Positions 1 to 10,172 of a stretch of DNA of 64,000 nucleotides are shown here, one piece after another. The notes under the pieces are model-generated. The model ran no database searches, was not told where the DNA came from, and saw nothing but the letters and a program-made list of their open reading frames with translations. The stretch is from Marinobacter similis (GTDB lineage: Bacteria; Pseudomonadota; Gammaproteobacteria; Pseudomonadales; Oleiphilaceae), in contig NZ_CP007151.1 in the NCBI RefSeq assembly GCF_000830985.1, positions 1,364,001 to 1,428,000 of the forward strand, read 5' to 3'. The position numbers and the translations under genes were made by a program. The stretch's first letter is position 1. Each line of letters begins with the position of its first letter.

Positions 1-1479
1 GCGCTGGGCGCCAGCAGTTCGATGCCGATCTGGGTTCCGTGATGCCTGATTTGCCGGATCCAGCGAACCACCGCAATGCTCCAGGGGTGGGAGCTTTGCT
101 CGCGCACGCCTAGAATCTCACCCGCCTGTAGTGATGCGGGGACATTGCTTTCCCAGGCCACGCAATAACCGCCCGGGCTGGTGTTGATCAGCAGGGCATG
201 GTGGGAGCTTGGCCGGTTTTTGTCAGCCACCTGCTTGGAAGCGGTGCCATAGCTGCCGCGAAAGGTAATGGGGGCGTCCGCGGAGTGTCTGGCGTCATCA
301 CTGGGGGAGACATCGTGAGCGCCTGCCCAGGCGTCTTTGCCCTGCTGGGCTGAGCGGATGAACATGTTCTCTTCACTGTGGTGACCGTTTTCGTTGCCAC
401 TAACAAACTCGGTGAAGGTCTTTTCTCCAGCAACAAAATAGTGGGCGGAGGTGAGGCCCACACAGACTTCCAGCATGCCCTGACTGGCAATCCGGTTGAA
501 GTTGCGCTTGGCCAGAATGCCGAGAGCCTGGCTCAGGTGAGTCAGCAGGGTGTCGCTGACCTTGGCAGGCACATGCAGAGGGTTTTCGCCTTTGGTTTTG
601 TTGCGGCGGGCGTTCAGCGTATCCGAGACCATTGCCGACAAGTCCCGGGTGTCGAAGTCAAAGCTGTCTTCGCCAGGGTTATGATCCAGCAGGCTCCGGT
701 AGATCGGAGGGTTGTCGCCCTCCATGTTGATGACGAACAGGCTCTCGTCTCCAATATCGGGGGCGCAGTGGGTGTAATCGCTCCAGCCTCGAACAGCTCG
801 TAGACCTGCATCAGTCTGGCTGGCGCAGCTGGTTCGGGCGCGCACTACCGAGTAGCAGAATCCGTTTGTAGGCATCGGATATGGAGCTGGAGCGGCGGTG
901 CAGCAGGCTATGGTCTTCAACTTCGGTGTCTGCGAGTTTGTTTCTGACAGCAAAGCGGTACAGCCGGTGGCACTCCAGCCAGCTCCTTGAAGGACTTGGG
1001 CAATACAGCTGGTGGGAGCGGACGATGGTCGCTGCCAGCTCCGAAATAGCCCGATGTGTTGCAATTGCGATGGGCTTGCGGTTGCGCTCTACACCGCCAT
1101 TGTCGAGAAATCCCAGGACGCAGAGCTTGTAGCCTGCGGACAGGTGCAGCTGCAGTGCCTGGGACAGGTTGGCGATCTTGCGCTGTTTTTCAGGCAGCGC
1201 AACGGCCATGCCCAGATAATGCCGGGAAAGCTCATTGCAAACGAACTGGATCTTGTCCCGGATCAGCTCCAGGAACTGCAGCCGCTGTTGTGGGGGCGTG
1301 AACAGGTGGTTGAGCTCAATGATGGCATGGTAAAGCTGGCGCGAAACCTCGCCAATATTAGCCATGGGCAATTGATCTGCCCAGCCCCGGAATGCTTTGG
1401 GCGTGGTGTCGCAAAAAGACAGGCTGGCTGTTTTCTGTTCTGGGACTCGAAGATCAGGTTTCAGATTCATGCCTTCCAT
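1..1479 (-). CDS. PilZ-like domain protein, 3' end cut by window, two frame breaks
   Basis: The gene is read from 1479 towards the window start, where it runs off the end. The N-terminal 220 residues are a mostly helical region of no family I can name. The last visible part has the look of a PilZ domain: SPGGYCVAW, then GEILGVRE, WSIAVVRWIRQI and IGIELLAP. PilZ domains usually bind cyclic di-GMP, but the arginine-rich N-terminal binding motif is not evident here, so ligand binding is unproven. The frame breaks near 811 and again near 769; in both cases one missing base restores the continuous protein. It lies upstream of epmB with a 222-bp gap and the same orientation. The PilZ assignment is an inference from motif pattern; the frame reconstruction is seen directly. 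Confidence 0.6.
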
Positions 1480-1701
1480 GAGTTCACGCCACTGTTGAGA
1501 GTCACGGTGGGGTTCCTGAAGTGATGCGGTGGACAGTTGAGCGATGTGTTACTTGCCCGCAGCGTCACGGAAAAGCCGTGAATGGTATTTTTATGGTAAT
1601 CGTTACATAACATTAAGATAGCAAGCCCGTTACAAAAAGCGAACGTTCAACGAGTTAACAATCTTTGACAAATGTCTGCGGGCGATTTTTTGAGAATTCT
1701 A

Positions 1702-2736
1702 TCACGGAAACAGATTGAGGGGCGTCTTGCCTTCCCGTCCGGGAACCTCTCGTACCAGCTTCGGTACCAGAAATCCCGGTAGCCGGCCAAGCAGATCCCG
1801 GACCAGTCCCCGGGCCTCGTTGTCAGAGACATCGTAATGATGCGCCCCCTCGACCGGATCGAAGGCGTGCAGGTAATACGGCAGTACCCCGGCGTCAAAT
1901 AGCGACTCACTGAGTGTTTCCAGAACATCGACGTTGTCGTTGACACCGCGCAGGATAACGCTCTGATTCAACAACGTAACGCCGGCACCGCGCAATTGTT
2001 CCAGAGCGGTGCGCGTGGCCGAATCAATCTCGGCCGGGTGGTTAATGTGCAGCACCATCACAACCTGGAGCCGTGTATTTTTCAGCCAGGTAAGCAGTGG
2101 CTCGCAGACGCGCTCGGGAATCACCACCGGAAGGCGAGTGTGCAGGCGCAGGCGCTTGAGATGAGGAATAGCCCCGAGCTCGTGTGCCCATTGCGCAAGT
2201 AGCTTATCGTTGACCGCCAGGGGGTCGCCGCCGCTGAGAATCACTTCGTTGATTTCCGGGCTCGCCGCCAGGGTCTCTATAATATGCTGCCGGTCCTGAG
2301 GCTCAGGCGCTGATCCTCGTATGGAAAGTGGCGCCGGAAACAGTAGCGGCAATTTACCGCACATTGACCAGTCACCATCAGCAGGGCACGGCTGCGGTAT
2401 TTGCGGATCAGGCCGGTAGTCTGGATGGCGACGTCTTCTTCCAGGGGATCGCGAACGAACCCCGGAACCCGCAGAGCCTCCTGGCTCACCGGCAAGACCT
2501 GTCTCAGTAATGGGTCATCGGGGTCGCCCTTGCGCATTCGCGCCAGGAACGGCTCCGGAACTCACCGGGAACAGTTTATGCCCGGCCTGGGCACCCCGGA
2601 GCCAGCGCTCGGGCGACAGCCCCAGCCTTGCCAGCAGTTCCTCCGGGCAGGTGATCGACCCAGAGAGCTGTTGCTGCCAGCTGCGACGGTCCTCAACAAG
2701 GTGGGCTTCTATACGGGTGGGGGTTCGCTGTATCAT
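1702..2736 (-). CDS. epmB: EF-P beta-lysylation radical SAM protein (lysine 2,3-aminomutase-like), two frame breaks
   Basis: EpmB converts (S)-alpha-lysine to (R)-beta-lysine, which EpmA then attaches to elongation factor P. The radical SAM cluster motif [15 protein letters not shown] is intact, followed by [22 protein letters not shown] and [13 protein letters not shown], all closely matching E. coli EpmB. The restored length is about 345 residues, normal for the family. The frame breaks near 2560 (between KLFPV and VPEPF, needing two bases or two single losses) and near 2300 (after YEDQRLS). Start ATG at 2736 is only 45 bp from the divergently read efp, which is the partner substrate, and epmA follows efp. 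The three genes together make a complete EpmA/EpmB modification pathway; epmC is not seen. Confidence 0.92.
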
Positions 2737-2781
2737 AGCGACCTTCGAATTTTTAACTGCATTTTGTCAGGTGAACATTTC

Positions 2782-3357
2782 ATGGCTTCATATTCTACCA
2801 ACGAATTCCGCGGCGGTCTTAAGGTTTTGCTCGATGGCGACCCTTGTATCATGCTTGAAAACGAGTTCGTCAAGCCGGGGAAAGGTCAGGCCTTTAACCG
2901 CGTAAGACTGCGGAATCTCATGACCAACCGGGTCTGGGATCGCACGTTCAAGTCGGGTGAGAGCCTCGAAGCCGCTGACGTGATCGATCAGGACATGGAA
3001 TACCTGTACACCGACGGTGAATTCTGGCACTTCATGCTCACTGATGGCTCCTTCGAGCAGTACCCGGCAGACGCCAAGGCGGTCGGTGATACCGTGAAGT
3101 GGCTGAAAGAGCAGGACGTGTACACGGTTACCTTATATAACGGCGCGCCTCTGACGGTTACGCCGCCGAACTTCGTCGAGCTGGAAGTGGTCGACACCGA
3201 TCCCGGCATGAAAGGGGACACCGCCCAGGGTGGCTCCAAGCCTGCAACCCTGTCGACCGGTGCAGTGGTCAACGTTCCGCTGTTTATCACCATTGGCGAA
3301 GTGCTGAAGGTCGATACCCGGTCGGGTGACTACGTTAGCCGCGTTAAAGGCGGCTGA
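2782..3357 (+). CDS. efp: Translation elongation factor P
   Basis: EF-P binds ribosomes stalled at polyproline stretches and promotes peptide bond formation. The 191-residue protein starts [12 protein letters not shown] and carries the modification loop with lysine in [10 protein letters not shown], the residue expected to receive beta-lysine from EpmA/EpmB, both of which flank this gene. KOW-like N-domain and two OB domains fit the normal length. The start ATG at 2782 is preferred over a much longer upstream open frame because family members start here. It is intact, unlike its neighbour epmB. epmA follows after 7 bp and is probably cotranscribed. Confidence 0.97.
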   Translation: MASYSTNEFRGGLKVLLDGDPCIMLENEFVKPGKGQAFNRVRLRNLMTNRVWDRTFKSGESLEAADVIDQDMEYLYTDGEFWHFMLTDGSFEQYPADAKAVGDTVKWLKEQDVYTVTLYNGAPLTVTPPNFVELEVVDTDPGMKGDTAQGGSKPATLSTGAVVNVPLFITIGEVLKVDTRSGDYVSRVKGG

Positions 3358-3364
3358 GTCCGGA

Positions 3365-4333
3365 ATGACTGAAGAATCTGCCTGGCGGCCCTCTGCCTCG
3401 CCGGCAGCCCTGAAAAGCCGTGCACAACAATTGGCGTTTGTGCGCGGCTTTTTTGCTGAACGAGAGGTCCTGGAGGTGGAAACGCCCGTGCTGGCGCAGC
3501 ATGGCGTGACCGACGTGAACCTTGATGGCGTCGCGGCCGATGTGTCCGCGGCAGGGCGCCATGGAGGTTGGCTTCAGACCTCTCCCGAATACCACATGAA
3601 GCGTCTGCTCGCGGCGGGATCAGGTTCGATCTATCAGATTTCCAAAGTATTCCGTAACGGTGAGTGCGGACGGCGGCACAACCCCGAATTTTCCATGCTG
3701 GAGTGGTATCGGGTCGGCTACGACGACACAGCATTGATGGCCGACGTGGCGGACCTGGTATGTGGCTGGCTGGGCTGTGCCCGGCCAGTGCAGGTGTCCT
3801 ACCGGGATGCCATGCTGGCCTGGGCCAAGGTGGATCCGTTTGAAATCAGCGATCAGGATTTGCGCCTGTGCTGCGAGCAATGGCTGGAGCCGGGCCAGAT
3901 CGCGGAGCTGGATCGCGACGGGTGTCTGGACCTGCTAATGAGCTTTTCGGTAGAGCCGAATCTTGGCCGGGATACCCCGGAGTTCGTCGTCGGCTATCCC
4001 GCTTCCCAGGCGGCCCTGGCGCGAGTCTCAGAGGTGGATGGCCATCCGGTGGCGCACCGCTTCGAGCTGTATATCGATGGCCTGGAGCTGTGCAACGGCT
4101 ATTGGGAGTTGGCTGATGCCAGCGAACAGCGCCGTCGCTTTGAGGCCGATAATCGGCTCCGGCGGCAGTCGGGCAAGCCCGACATGGCGCTGGATGAGTC
4201 TTTTCTTGATGCGGTCGAGGCCGGATTGCCCGACTGCGCCGGGGTAGCGCTCGGGCTGGATCGGTTGCTGATGCTCAAGGTGGGCGCCCGGGATATCGCC
4301 GAGGTGCTGGCCTTTCCTTTCGAGCGTGCCTAG
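3365..4333 (+). CDS. epmA: EF-P--(R)-beta-lysine ligase
   Basis: EpmA (GenX/PoxA/YjeA) is a class II lysyl-tRNA synthetase paralogue without an anticodon-binding domain that attaches beta-lysine to EF-P. The 322-residue product has the class II motifs: motif 2 around VFRNGECGRRHNPEFSMLEW and motif 3 GVALGLDRLLML. The start ATG at 3365 sits 7 bp after the efp stop; an in-frame upstream ATG at 3326 lies inside efp and is less likely. It ends 14 bp from the convergent psd stop. The gene is intact. Confidence 0.95.
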   Translation: MTEESAWRPSASPAALKSRAQQLAFVRGFFAEREVLEVETPVLAQHGVTDVNLDGVAADVSAAGRHGGWLQTSPEYHMKRLLAAGSGSIYQISKVFRNGECGRRHNPEFSMLEWYRVGYDDTALMADVADLVCGWLGCARPVQVSYRDAMLAWAKVDPFEISDQDLRLCCEQWLEPGQIAELDRDGCLDLLMSFSVEPNLGRDTPEFVVGYPASQAALARVSEVDGHPVAHRFELYIDGLELCNGYWELADASEQRRRFEADNRLRRQSGKPDMALDESFLDAVEAGLPDCAGVALGLDRLLMLKVGARDIAEVLAFPFERA

Positions 4334-4347
4334 GCCGTAAGCCTTAT

Positions 4348-5201
4348 TTAAACCAGAGTGCCGAAGGACTCGCCCATGCGCACCGTTTTGCCGGCTACCT
4401 GATCGTTGTTCCAGGTGGCCGCGCCCTTGGGCATGACCATGACCACGGTGGAGCCCAGGCGAAAGCGGCCCATTTCCTCGCCCTTGGCGAACGCTCGTGC
4501 CTCGTCGCCTTCGTAGCGGGTGGTTGTGACCTCGCCACTGCCTGGCGCAACAACGCCAGACCACACAGTCTCAACGCTTCCGACGATCATAGCGCCAACC
4601 AATACCAGGGCCATAGGCCCGGCTTCGGTGTCGAATATGCAGGCCACCCGTTCGTTACGGGCAAACAGGTTTGGAACGTTTTCGGCCGTAACCGGATTGA
4701 CGGAGAACAGCTTGCCCGGAATGTACACCATTTCTCGCAAAGTGCCTGCCAGGGGCATGTGAATCCGGTGATAGTCCTTGGGCGACAGGTAGATGGTCGA
4801 GAATTCGCCGTCTGCAAAGGTGTTGGCCCACTGCGGATCGCCGCCAAGCAGTTCAGTCAGACTGAAGGACTGACCTTTCGCCTGAAACACCCGATCATTG
4901 CTTACCTGACCCAGTTGACTGATGGCACCATCAACCGGGCTGACCAGAGTTTTCTCGCCTTCGGCAATGGGGCGTAAACCGGGCTTGAGGGCGCGGGTAA
5001 AAACGCATTGAAGCTGGGGTAGGCGGTTGGGTCGGATTCGGCGGCTTCGCTCATGTTTACGCCATAGCGGCCGATAAACCATTTGATGACGCGGTTCTTG
5101 AGCGCAGGGTTACTGTCGTGGTCCGCCAGGCGACCAGCGAAGCGGGAAACCATTAGTTGGGGCGTGACGTACTGACTCAGGACAAACAGCTTGCTTAGCA
5201 T
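4348..5201 (-). CDS. psd: Phosphatidylserine decarboxylase proenzyme, one frame break
   Basis: Psd makes phosphatidylethanolamine from phosphatidylserine at the inner membrane. It is made as a proenzyme that self-cleaves at an LGST site, here RFRLGSTVVMVMP near the C-terminus, leaving a pyruvoyl-bearing alpha subunit. The N-terminal start MLSKLFVLSQYVTPQ at 5201 and the conserved VSPVDGAISQLG and SPKDYHRIHMP motifs are present. The frame breaks near 5008 in a run of T between SFNAF and FTRALKPGL; one additional T restores 284 residues, the expected length. Placement next to epmA matches the E. coli neighbourhood, where epmA and psd are also close. Confidence 0.94.
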
Positions 5202-5340
5202 TGAAAAGTAACCCTTTGAGCGCAAAGGCGCGCATTCTACCAAAGTCTGGCCTGTGTATAGAAATTGTTTCCTGGCTTCTCGGGTGGAGTGAAGGCTTGC
5301 TATGATCGGAGCCCAAAACAGAGCGGGTGCCTTAGCGTCC

Positions 5341-5348
5341 GCCGATAA
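5341..5348 (+). promoter_or_regulatory. Possible sigma-28 (FliA) -10 element upstream of motA
   Basis: GCCGATAA, the exact FliA -10 consensus, lies 28 bp before the motA start. No TAAA -35 is found at the usual 15-bp spacing, so this is half a promoter. Flagellar stator genes are commonly FliA-dependent, which is why it is listed. Confidence 0.35.
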
Positions 5349-5375
5349 CCAGTAACCAAGGCGTACAATCTTCCC

Positions 5376-6226
5376 ATGTTATTGATCATTGGTGCAGTGG
5401 TCGTCCTCGCAAGCGTGCTCAGTGGCTACGTATTGCACGGCGGTAACCTTATGGTGCTCTGGCAGCCCACAGAGGTTCTGATCATCTTCGGCGCGGCCAT
5501 TGGTGCGTTCGTCATCGCCAACCCGATGCACACGGTCAAGGAAGTGTTTCGGGGCATCCTGCGTCAGTTGACGGGGTCGCCGTTCAATAAAGCCTTCTAC
5601 ATGGACCTGCTGAGCCTGCTTTATGAGATCTTCGATAAATCTCGCAAGCAAGGTGTTATGGCCATTGAAGAGGATATCGATAACCCGGAAGCCAGCCAGA
5701 TCTTCAGCCGCTATCCGGCCATTCTGAAGTCTAAGGAATTGCTCGCTTTTATTACCGACTACCTCCGTATCATCAGCTCCGGCAACATGGCGACTCACGA
5801 ACTGGAAGGCATGATGGAAAACGAGATTGATAGCCGTCAGCATGAGTTGGAGGAGCCTCTCACGCGGTGAACAAGGTTGCCGACGCGCTTCCCGGCCTGG
5901 GTATCGTGGCTGCAGTATTGGGGATCGTGATTACGATGAACTTCCTGTCCGAGGGGCCAGAACGCATCGGACTCAGTGTTGCGGCGGCGTTGGTGGGTAC
6001 TTTTCTCGGAATTTTTATGGGCTATGGCTTTGTTGGGCCGCTTTCCATCGCTATGGAACATTCTGCCCGTTACGAACTCAAGGCCTACGACTGCATCAAG
6101 TCTTCCATTGTTGCCACCCTCTCGGGCCAGGCGCCGCAGATGGCGATCGAGTTTGGTCGCAAGGCCTTGCCCACCGACAAGCGGCCCGGGTTCCAGGAAT
6201 TGAACGATCACGTTCGGTCCAAATGA
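5376..6226 (+). CDS. motA: Flagellar motor stator protein MotA, one frame break
   Basis: MotA forms, with MotB, the proton-conducting stator that drives the flagellar rotor. The N-terminal half has the first two membrane segments (residues about 1-50, starting MLLIIGAVVVLASVLSGYV) and the cytoplasmic loop. The second half has the remaining two segments, with the family motif VADALPGLGIVAAVLGIV and ALVGTFLGIFMGYGF. The frame breaks near 5848 between HELEEP and SHAVNKVAD; one missing base restores 283 residues, the normal length of the E. coli-like type. motB follows after 32 bp, so the two form an operon. Confidence 0.94.
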
Positions 6227-6258
6227 CCCATAGCCATATTCTGATCCGGAGCTGAGGC

Positions 6259-7218
6259 GTGGACCAACAACCGATCATCATCAAACGCAAAAAGGTCGTC
6301 GCCGCCGGTCACCACGGTGGCTCGTGGAAAGTGGCGTTTGCCGATTTTGCCACCGCCATGATGGCGTTCTTCCTGGTGCTCTGGCTGACAGCCACGGCGT
6401 CACCCGAGCAGATCAAGGCGGTTGAGGGCTATTTCCGGGATCCGGTCGGTTTTACCGATGGTGGTTCGCCCAACCCGGTGGATCTGGGGGGCAGTGCCTC
6501 AGTAGTCAATGAAGCCAGTCCGGACGAGGCCACCAGTCAGATTCAGATTAAGGATGAGACGGTGGATGAGTTGTCCGAGACGCTGGAGCAGCGTCGCATG
6601 GAGGAGCTGTTTCAGGAGCTGAAAGATCGTATCGAGCAGAATCAGACGCTTCAGGAGTTCAAGGATCAGTTGCTGATCGACATCACCGACGAGGGCTTGC
6701 GCATCCAGATCGTCGATCGCTCCGGCCGGCCCATGTTCGACAGCGGTCGCGCCGAGCTGAAGTACTATTCCCAGGACATCCTGTTTGAGCTTGCCAAGAC
6801 CCTTGGCTCAGTGGATAACAAGCTCAGCCTGACCGGGCACACCGATGCCACGCCGTTCAAAGGACGGCCCGGCTATACCAACTGGGAGCTGTCAGCAGAC
6901 CGCGCCAATACCGCTCGCCGGGCACTGGTCGCCGGTGGTGTCGGCGAGGAACAGATTGGCCGGGTGGTTGGCTTGAGCGATTCGGTGTTGTTCGAGAAGA
7001 GCGATCCGACCGCGCCGGTCAACCGCCGGATCTCGATCATCGTGCTGAACAAGCGCACCGCCCAGGGCATTCAGGACAGTGCCGGCCAGGGCGACGAGCC
7101 GTTAATCGACCTGACCAAGCCAACCGAAGAAGAAAAGCAGGAGGCCATGGGCCGGCTGGAGAGTGGCGAATGGCTGGAGGAAAAGCCGGAGCCAGAACCC
7201 GGTGAGCTGAACTGGTAA
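6259..7218 (+). CDS. motB: Flagellar motor protein MotB
   Basis: MotB anchors the stator to peptidoglycan and carries the proton-binding aspartate. A single N-terminal membrane segment contains it (FADFATAMMAFFLVLWL, Asp near residue 30), followed by a plug/linker region and a C-terminal OmpA-like peptidoglycan-binding domain (LSLTGHTDATPF, NWELSADRANTARRAL, NRRISIIVL). The start is a GTG at 6259 preceded by GAGGC. The 319-residue product is intact, with an acidic C-terminal tail of low complexity (KPEPEPGEL). Confidence 0.95.
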   Translation: MDQQPIIIKRKKVVAAGHHGGSWKVAFADFATAMMAFFLVLWLTATASPEQIKAVEGYFRDPVGFTDGGSPNPVDLGGSASVVNEASPDEATSQIQIKDETVDELSETLEQRRMEELFQELKDRIEQNQTLQEFKDQLLIDITDEGLRIQIVDRSGRPMFDSGRAELKYYSQDILFELAKTLGSVDNKLSLTGHTDATPFKGRPGYTNWELSADRANTARRALVAGGVGEEQIGRVVGLSDSVLFEKSDPTAPVNRRISIIVLNKRTAQGIQDSAGQGDEPLIDLTKPTEEEKQEAMGRLESGEWLEEKPEPEPGELNW

Positions 7219-7236
7219 GGCCCGCAGCCTCCAGGC

Positions 7237-8290
7237 TCAGTCCAGTTTGAGGCCCCGAGCCTGCTGTTCCGCCATATCGAGCAGAATTCGGTGAAAGCTT
7301 CTCCGGCGTTCCGGACTGATCCGGCCCGCCTCTGCTGCGGCGTCGATGGCGCATCCGGGATCGCCCATGTGGCGGCAGTTCCGGAATTTGCAGTGACCAA
7401 TCTCATCCCGAATCTCACGAAACCCGTACTCGATCTCCTGTGTTGTCATGTGCCACAGGCCAAACTCCCGGATGCCCGGGGAGTCAATCAGGTCGCCGCC
7501 AATGGGTAGATGGAACAGCCGGGCGGTGGTGGTGGTGTGCACACCTTTGCCGGTGCTCTCGGACACCGCGCCAACGCGGATGGCTTCGTCCGGCATCAGA
7601 GTCTGGATAATCGATGACTTGCCAACCCCCGATTGACCCACGAATACGCTGGTCTGGTTTTTTACCAGGGCCTCAACTTCCGGCGCCGGCCGATCACCGG
7701 ATTCCGCCGCTGAAGTGCGGACCACTTGATAGCCCAGGGCCTCGTAGCGCGCCAGCATCGCATCGATGTGATCCCGGTTGCGGTCGGTAATGAGGTCAGT
7801 CTTGTTGAGCAGGATGATCGCCGGAATGTCGGTGATTTCAGACGCCACCAGGTACCGGTCGATCAGGTTGTCGTGGGGTTCCGGCTCCGAGGCCAACACC
7901 AGGATGATGTGATCAATATTGGCGGCCACTGGCTTCAGGGCGCCGAAATTGTCGGGGCGCTGGAGCAGATTCTGGCGCTCACAGCGGGCAACGATGACCC
8001 CGGATTCATTGCGCCCCGGGCGCCAGATGACTTTGTCACCGGTAACCAGGCTATCGATGTTGGCGCGCACGAAGCAGCGAATCACCTTGCCGACGTGCTC
8101 GCCCTCCAGGCCCTCAACATCCAGCTGCTGGCCATAGTGGGCGATGATCAGCTTCCTGTTCCTGGCCCAGTTCGCCGGCATCGGCCTGTTCCTGAACCAC
8201 TTTCTCCTTCCGTGCGGCGCGCGCGGCGCGCTCCTCCTGGACTTTTTTGATTCGGAATTGCTGCTGCTTGTTCAGTCGCCGTTTTGCCAT
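7237..8290 (-). CDS. rsgA: Ribosome small subunit-dependent GTPase A, frame break near N-terminus
   Basis: RsgA is a circularly permuted GTPase that checks late 30S subunit maturation. The visible order is an N-terminal basic tail, an OB fold, then G4 (NKTDLI), G1 (GQSGVGKSSII) and G3 (DSPGIREF), and a C-terminal zinc finger (CKFRNCRHMGDPGC). The first open stretch from ATG 8290 gives MAKRRLNKQQQFRIKK, typical for this family; the frame breaks near 8150, before LIIAHYGQQLDVEG. The break needs two lost bases or one gained, for example GGCC read as GC. Restored length is about 351 residues. It is convergent with motB. Confidence 0.93.
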
Positions 8291-8407
8291 TAAGGATCAG
8301 TTGCCAGTAATCGGTGGAGTGAGGTGTTACATCATACGTTAATCGGCCACAATACACAGGGGATGTCCCAACTCCACCACCAAGACACTGAAGGTTAGGA
8401 ACTGATA

Positions 8408-8949
8408 ATGGCAGAAGGCGATCGCTTAGTTTGGATTGATCTGGAGATGACCGGGCTGGATCCGGAAAAGGAACGGATCATCGAAATGGCCACCATCATC
8501 ACCGATTCGGAGCTGAATGTTGTGGCAGAGGGCCCGGTCATTGCCGTGCATCAGCCGACAGCCTGCTGGATGCGATGGATGAATGGTGCACCAACACCCA
8601 CGGTGCCAGTGGCCTGACCAAGCGCGTCAAGGAAAGCACCATTGACGAGGCCCAGGCCGAGCAGCAAACGCTGGAATTTCTGCAGCAACACCTGGAAGCG
8701 GGCAAGTCACCCCTGTGTGGCAACAGCATCGGCCAGGATCGCCGGTTTCTGGTGAAGTACATGCCCCGTCTGGAAGAGTTTTTCCACTACCGCAATCTGG
8801 ATGTCTCTACCGTCAAGGAGCTGGCGCGACGCTGGCGACCTGATGTACTGGCGGGCGTGAAGAAGCAGGGCAGTCACCTGGCCCTGGACGATATCCGCGA
8901 CTCCATCAGCGAGCTGCGCCACTACCGGGATACCTTCTTCAAGTTATAG
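8408..8949 (+). CDS. orn: Oligoribonuclease, one frame break
   Basis: Orn degrades 2-5 nt RNAs and linear pGpG, the end product of cyclic di-GMP turnover, and is essential in many gammaproteobacteria. The DEDD exonuclease motifs are present: [10 protein letters not shown] (motif I), the Exo II stretch around [12 protein letters not shown] and the C-terminal [14 protein letters not shown]. The frame breaks near 8556 between AVHQP and [10 protein letters not shown]; one missing base restores 180 residues. The ATG at 8408 follows a GGAAC box. Its stop overlaps the convergent queG stop by 6 bp. Confidence 0.94.
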
Positions 8950-10023
8950 GCCGTGCTGCTTCAAGGCCCACTGCACGTGCTCGCGGACCATGTCATCCGG
9001 ATGGTCCGCGCGCTGTTTCAAAGCCTCAATGACCGGGATGGTTGAGGGCGCATTGCCAAGCCCAACGGCCAGATTCCGGAGCCAGCCACTATAGCCTGTC
9101 CGGCGGATGGCTGAGCCTTCGGTCCGTTTCAGGAACTGCTCTTCGGTCCACAGAAACAACTCGGCCAGGGAGCTGTTGTCCAACCCGTGCCGGGGCTGGA
9201 AATCATCCTCCCCGGTCGGTTTGCTGAACTTCTGCCACGGACAGACCAGCTGGCAGTCGTCGCAACCAAAGACCCGGTTGCCCATCAACGGTCTCAGCTC
9301 TTCCGGAATGCTGCCGCGCAATTCAATGGTGAGGTAGCTGATGCAGCGCCGGGCATCGAGCTGGTGCGGGCCGACGAAGGCATCGGTCGGGCAGAGGTCG
9401 AGGCAGGCCGTGCAGCTGCCGCAGTGGTCGGTTTCGAACGGGGCATCCACCGGCAGCGGTGCACTGGTGAAAATCTCGCCCAGAAAGAAAAACGAGCCCG
9501 CTTTCGGGTGAATCAGCATGTTGTTCTTGCCGATCCAGCCCAGGCCTGCGCGCTGGGCGAGTGCCCGCTCCAGAACCGGGGCGCTGTCCACAAAGGCGCG
9601 ATACTCGTAACCGCTGAGCGCCTCGTCGATCCTGTTTGCCAGGGTTGCCAGCCGCTTCCGGATCAGCTTGTGATAGTCGCGGCCAAGGGCGTAGCGGGTA
9701 ACATAGGCGCCTTCCCGGTTAGTAAGCGCTTCTTTCGGGCTGTCCGGGGAAGGCAGGTAGTCCATGCGCACCGAGATTACCCGGGCCGTGCCAGGCACAA
9801 GCGAGCGTGGCGTGTAGCGCTTGTCGCCGTGATAGCCCATGTACTCCATTTCGCCGTGGTAGCCTTCTGCTAGCCAGTCCTGCAGATGTTGGCCGTGTTC
9901 GCCAGTATCGGGGAGGGTGATGCCCAGATCGGCAAACCCGAGTTCCCGGGCCCAGCCCCGGATGCGGGTGACCAGGTCGGAAAAATCCTCGGTGGTGCTT
10001 GGTTGGTCAGATGCTGCGCTCAT
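8944..10023 (-). CDS. queG: Epoxyqueuosine reductase
   Basis: QueG carries out the last step of queuosine synthesis in tRNA, reducing epoxyqueuosine with cobalamin and two [4Fe-4S] clusters. The 359-residue protein has the N-terminal cobalamin-binding domain and the two ferredoxin-like motifs [12 protein letters not shown] and [10 protein letters not shown], then a C-terminal HEAT-like tail. It is intact. Adjacency to orn and nnr matches the E. coli orn-queG-nnr order, although queG and nnr diverge here. Confidence 0.94.
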   Translation of the reverse strand: MSAASDQPSTTEDFSDLVTRIRGWARELGFADLGITLPDTGEHGQHLQDWLAEGYHGEMEYMGYHGDKRYTPRSLVPGTARVISVRMDYLPSPDSPKEALTNREGAYVTRYALGRDYHKLIRKRLATLANRIDEALSGYEYRAFVDSAPVLERALAQRAGLGWIGKNNMLIHPKAGSFFFLGEIFTSAPLPVDAPFETDHCGSCTACLDLCPTDAFVGPHQLDARRCISYLTIELRGSIPEELRPLMGNRVFGCDDCQLVCPWQKFSKPTGEDDFQPRHGLDNSSLAELFLWTEEQFLKRTEGSAIRRTGYSGWLRNLAVGLGNAPSTIPVIEALKQRADHPDDMVREHVQWALKQHGL

Positions 10024-10172
10024 GGGGCCTGCTGCGACGTCGGCAACTCATTGAAAATCAGAATGCCAAACTTTAATTTGATTAAGTTATGACCTTTTTG
10101 CCCGTTTTGCTATGCTTTACAGGTATCTGGCCAATTTTCTTAAACCGGTTTCTGTAACGGGAGCAAAGGCTT

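Noticed and set aside
378-803. 141-residue plus-strand open frame near the window start
   Set aside because: It is the opposite-strand shadow of the PilZ-like gene, which has recognisable motifs; many similar long shadows occur because of high GC content.
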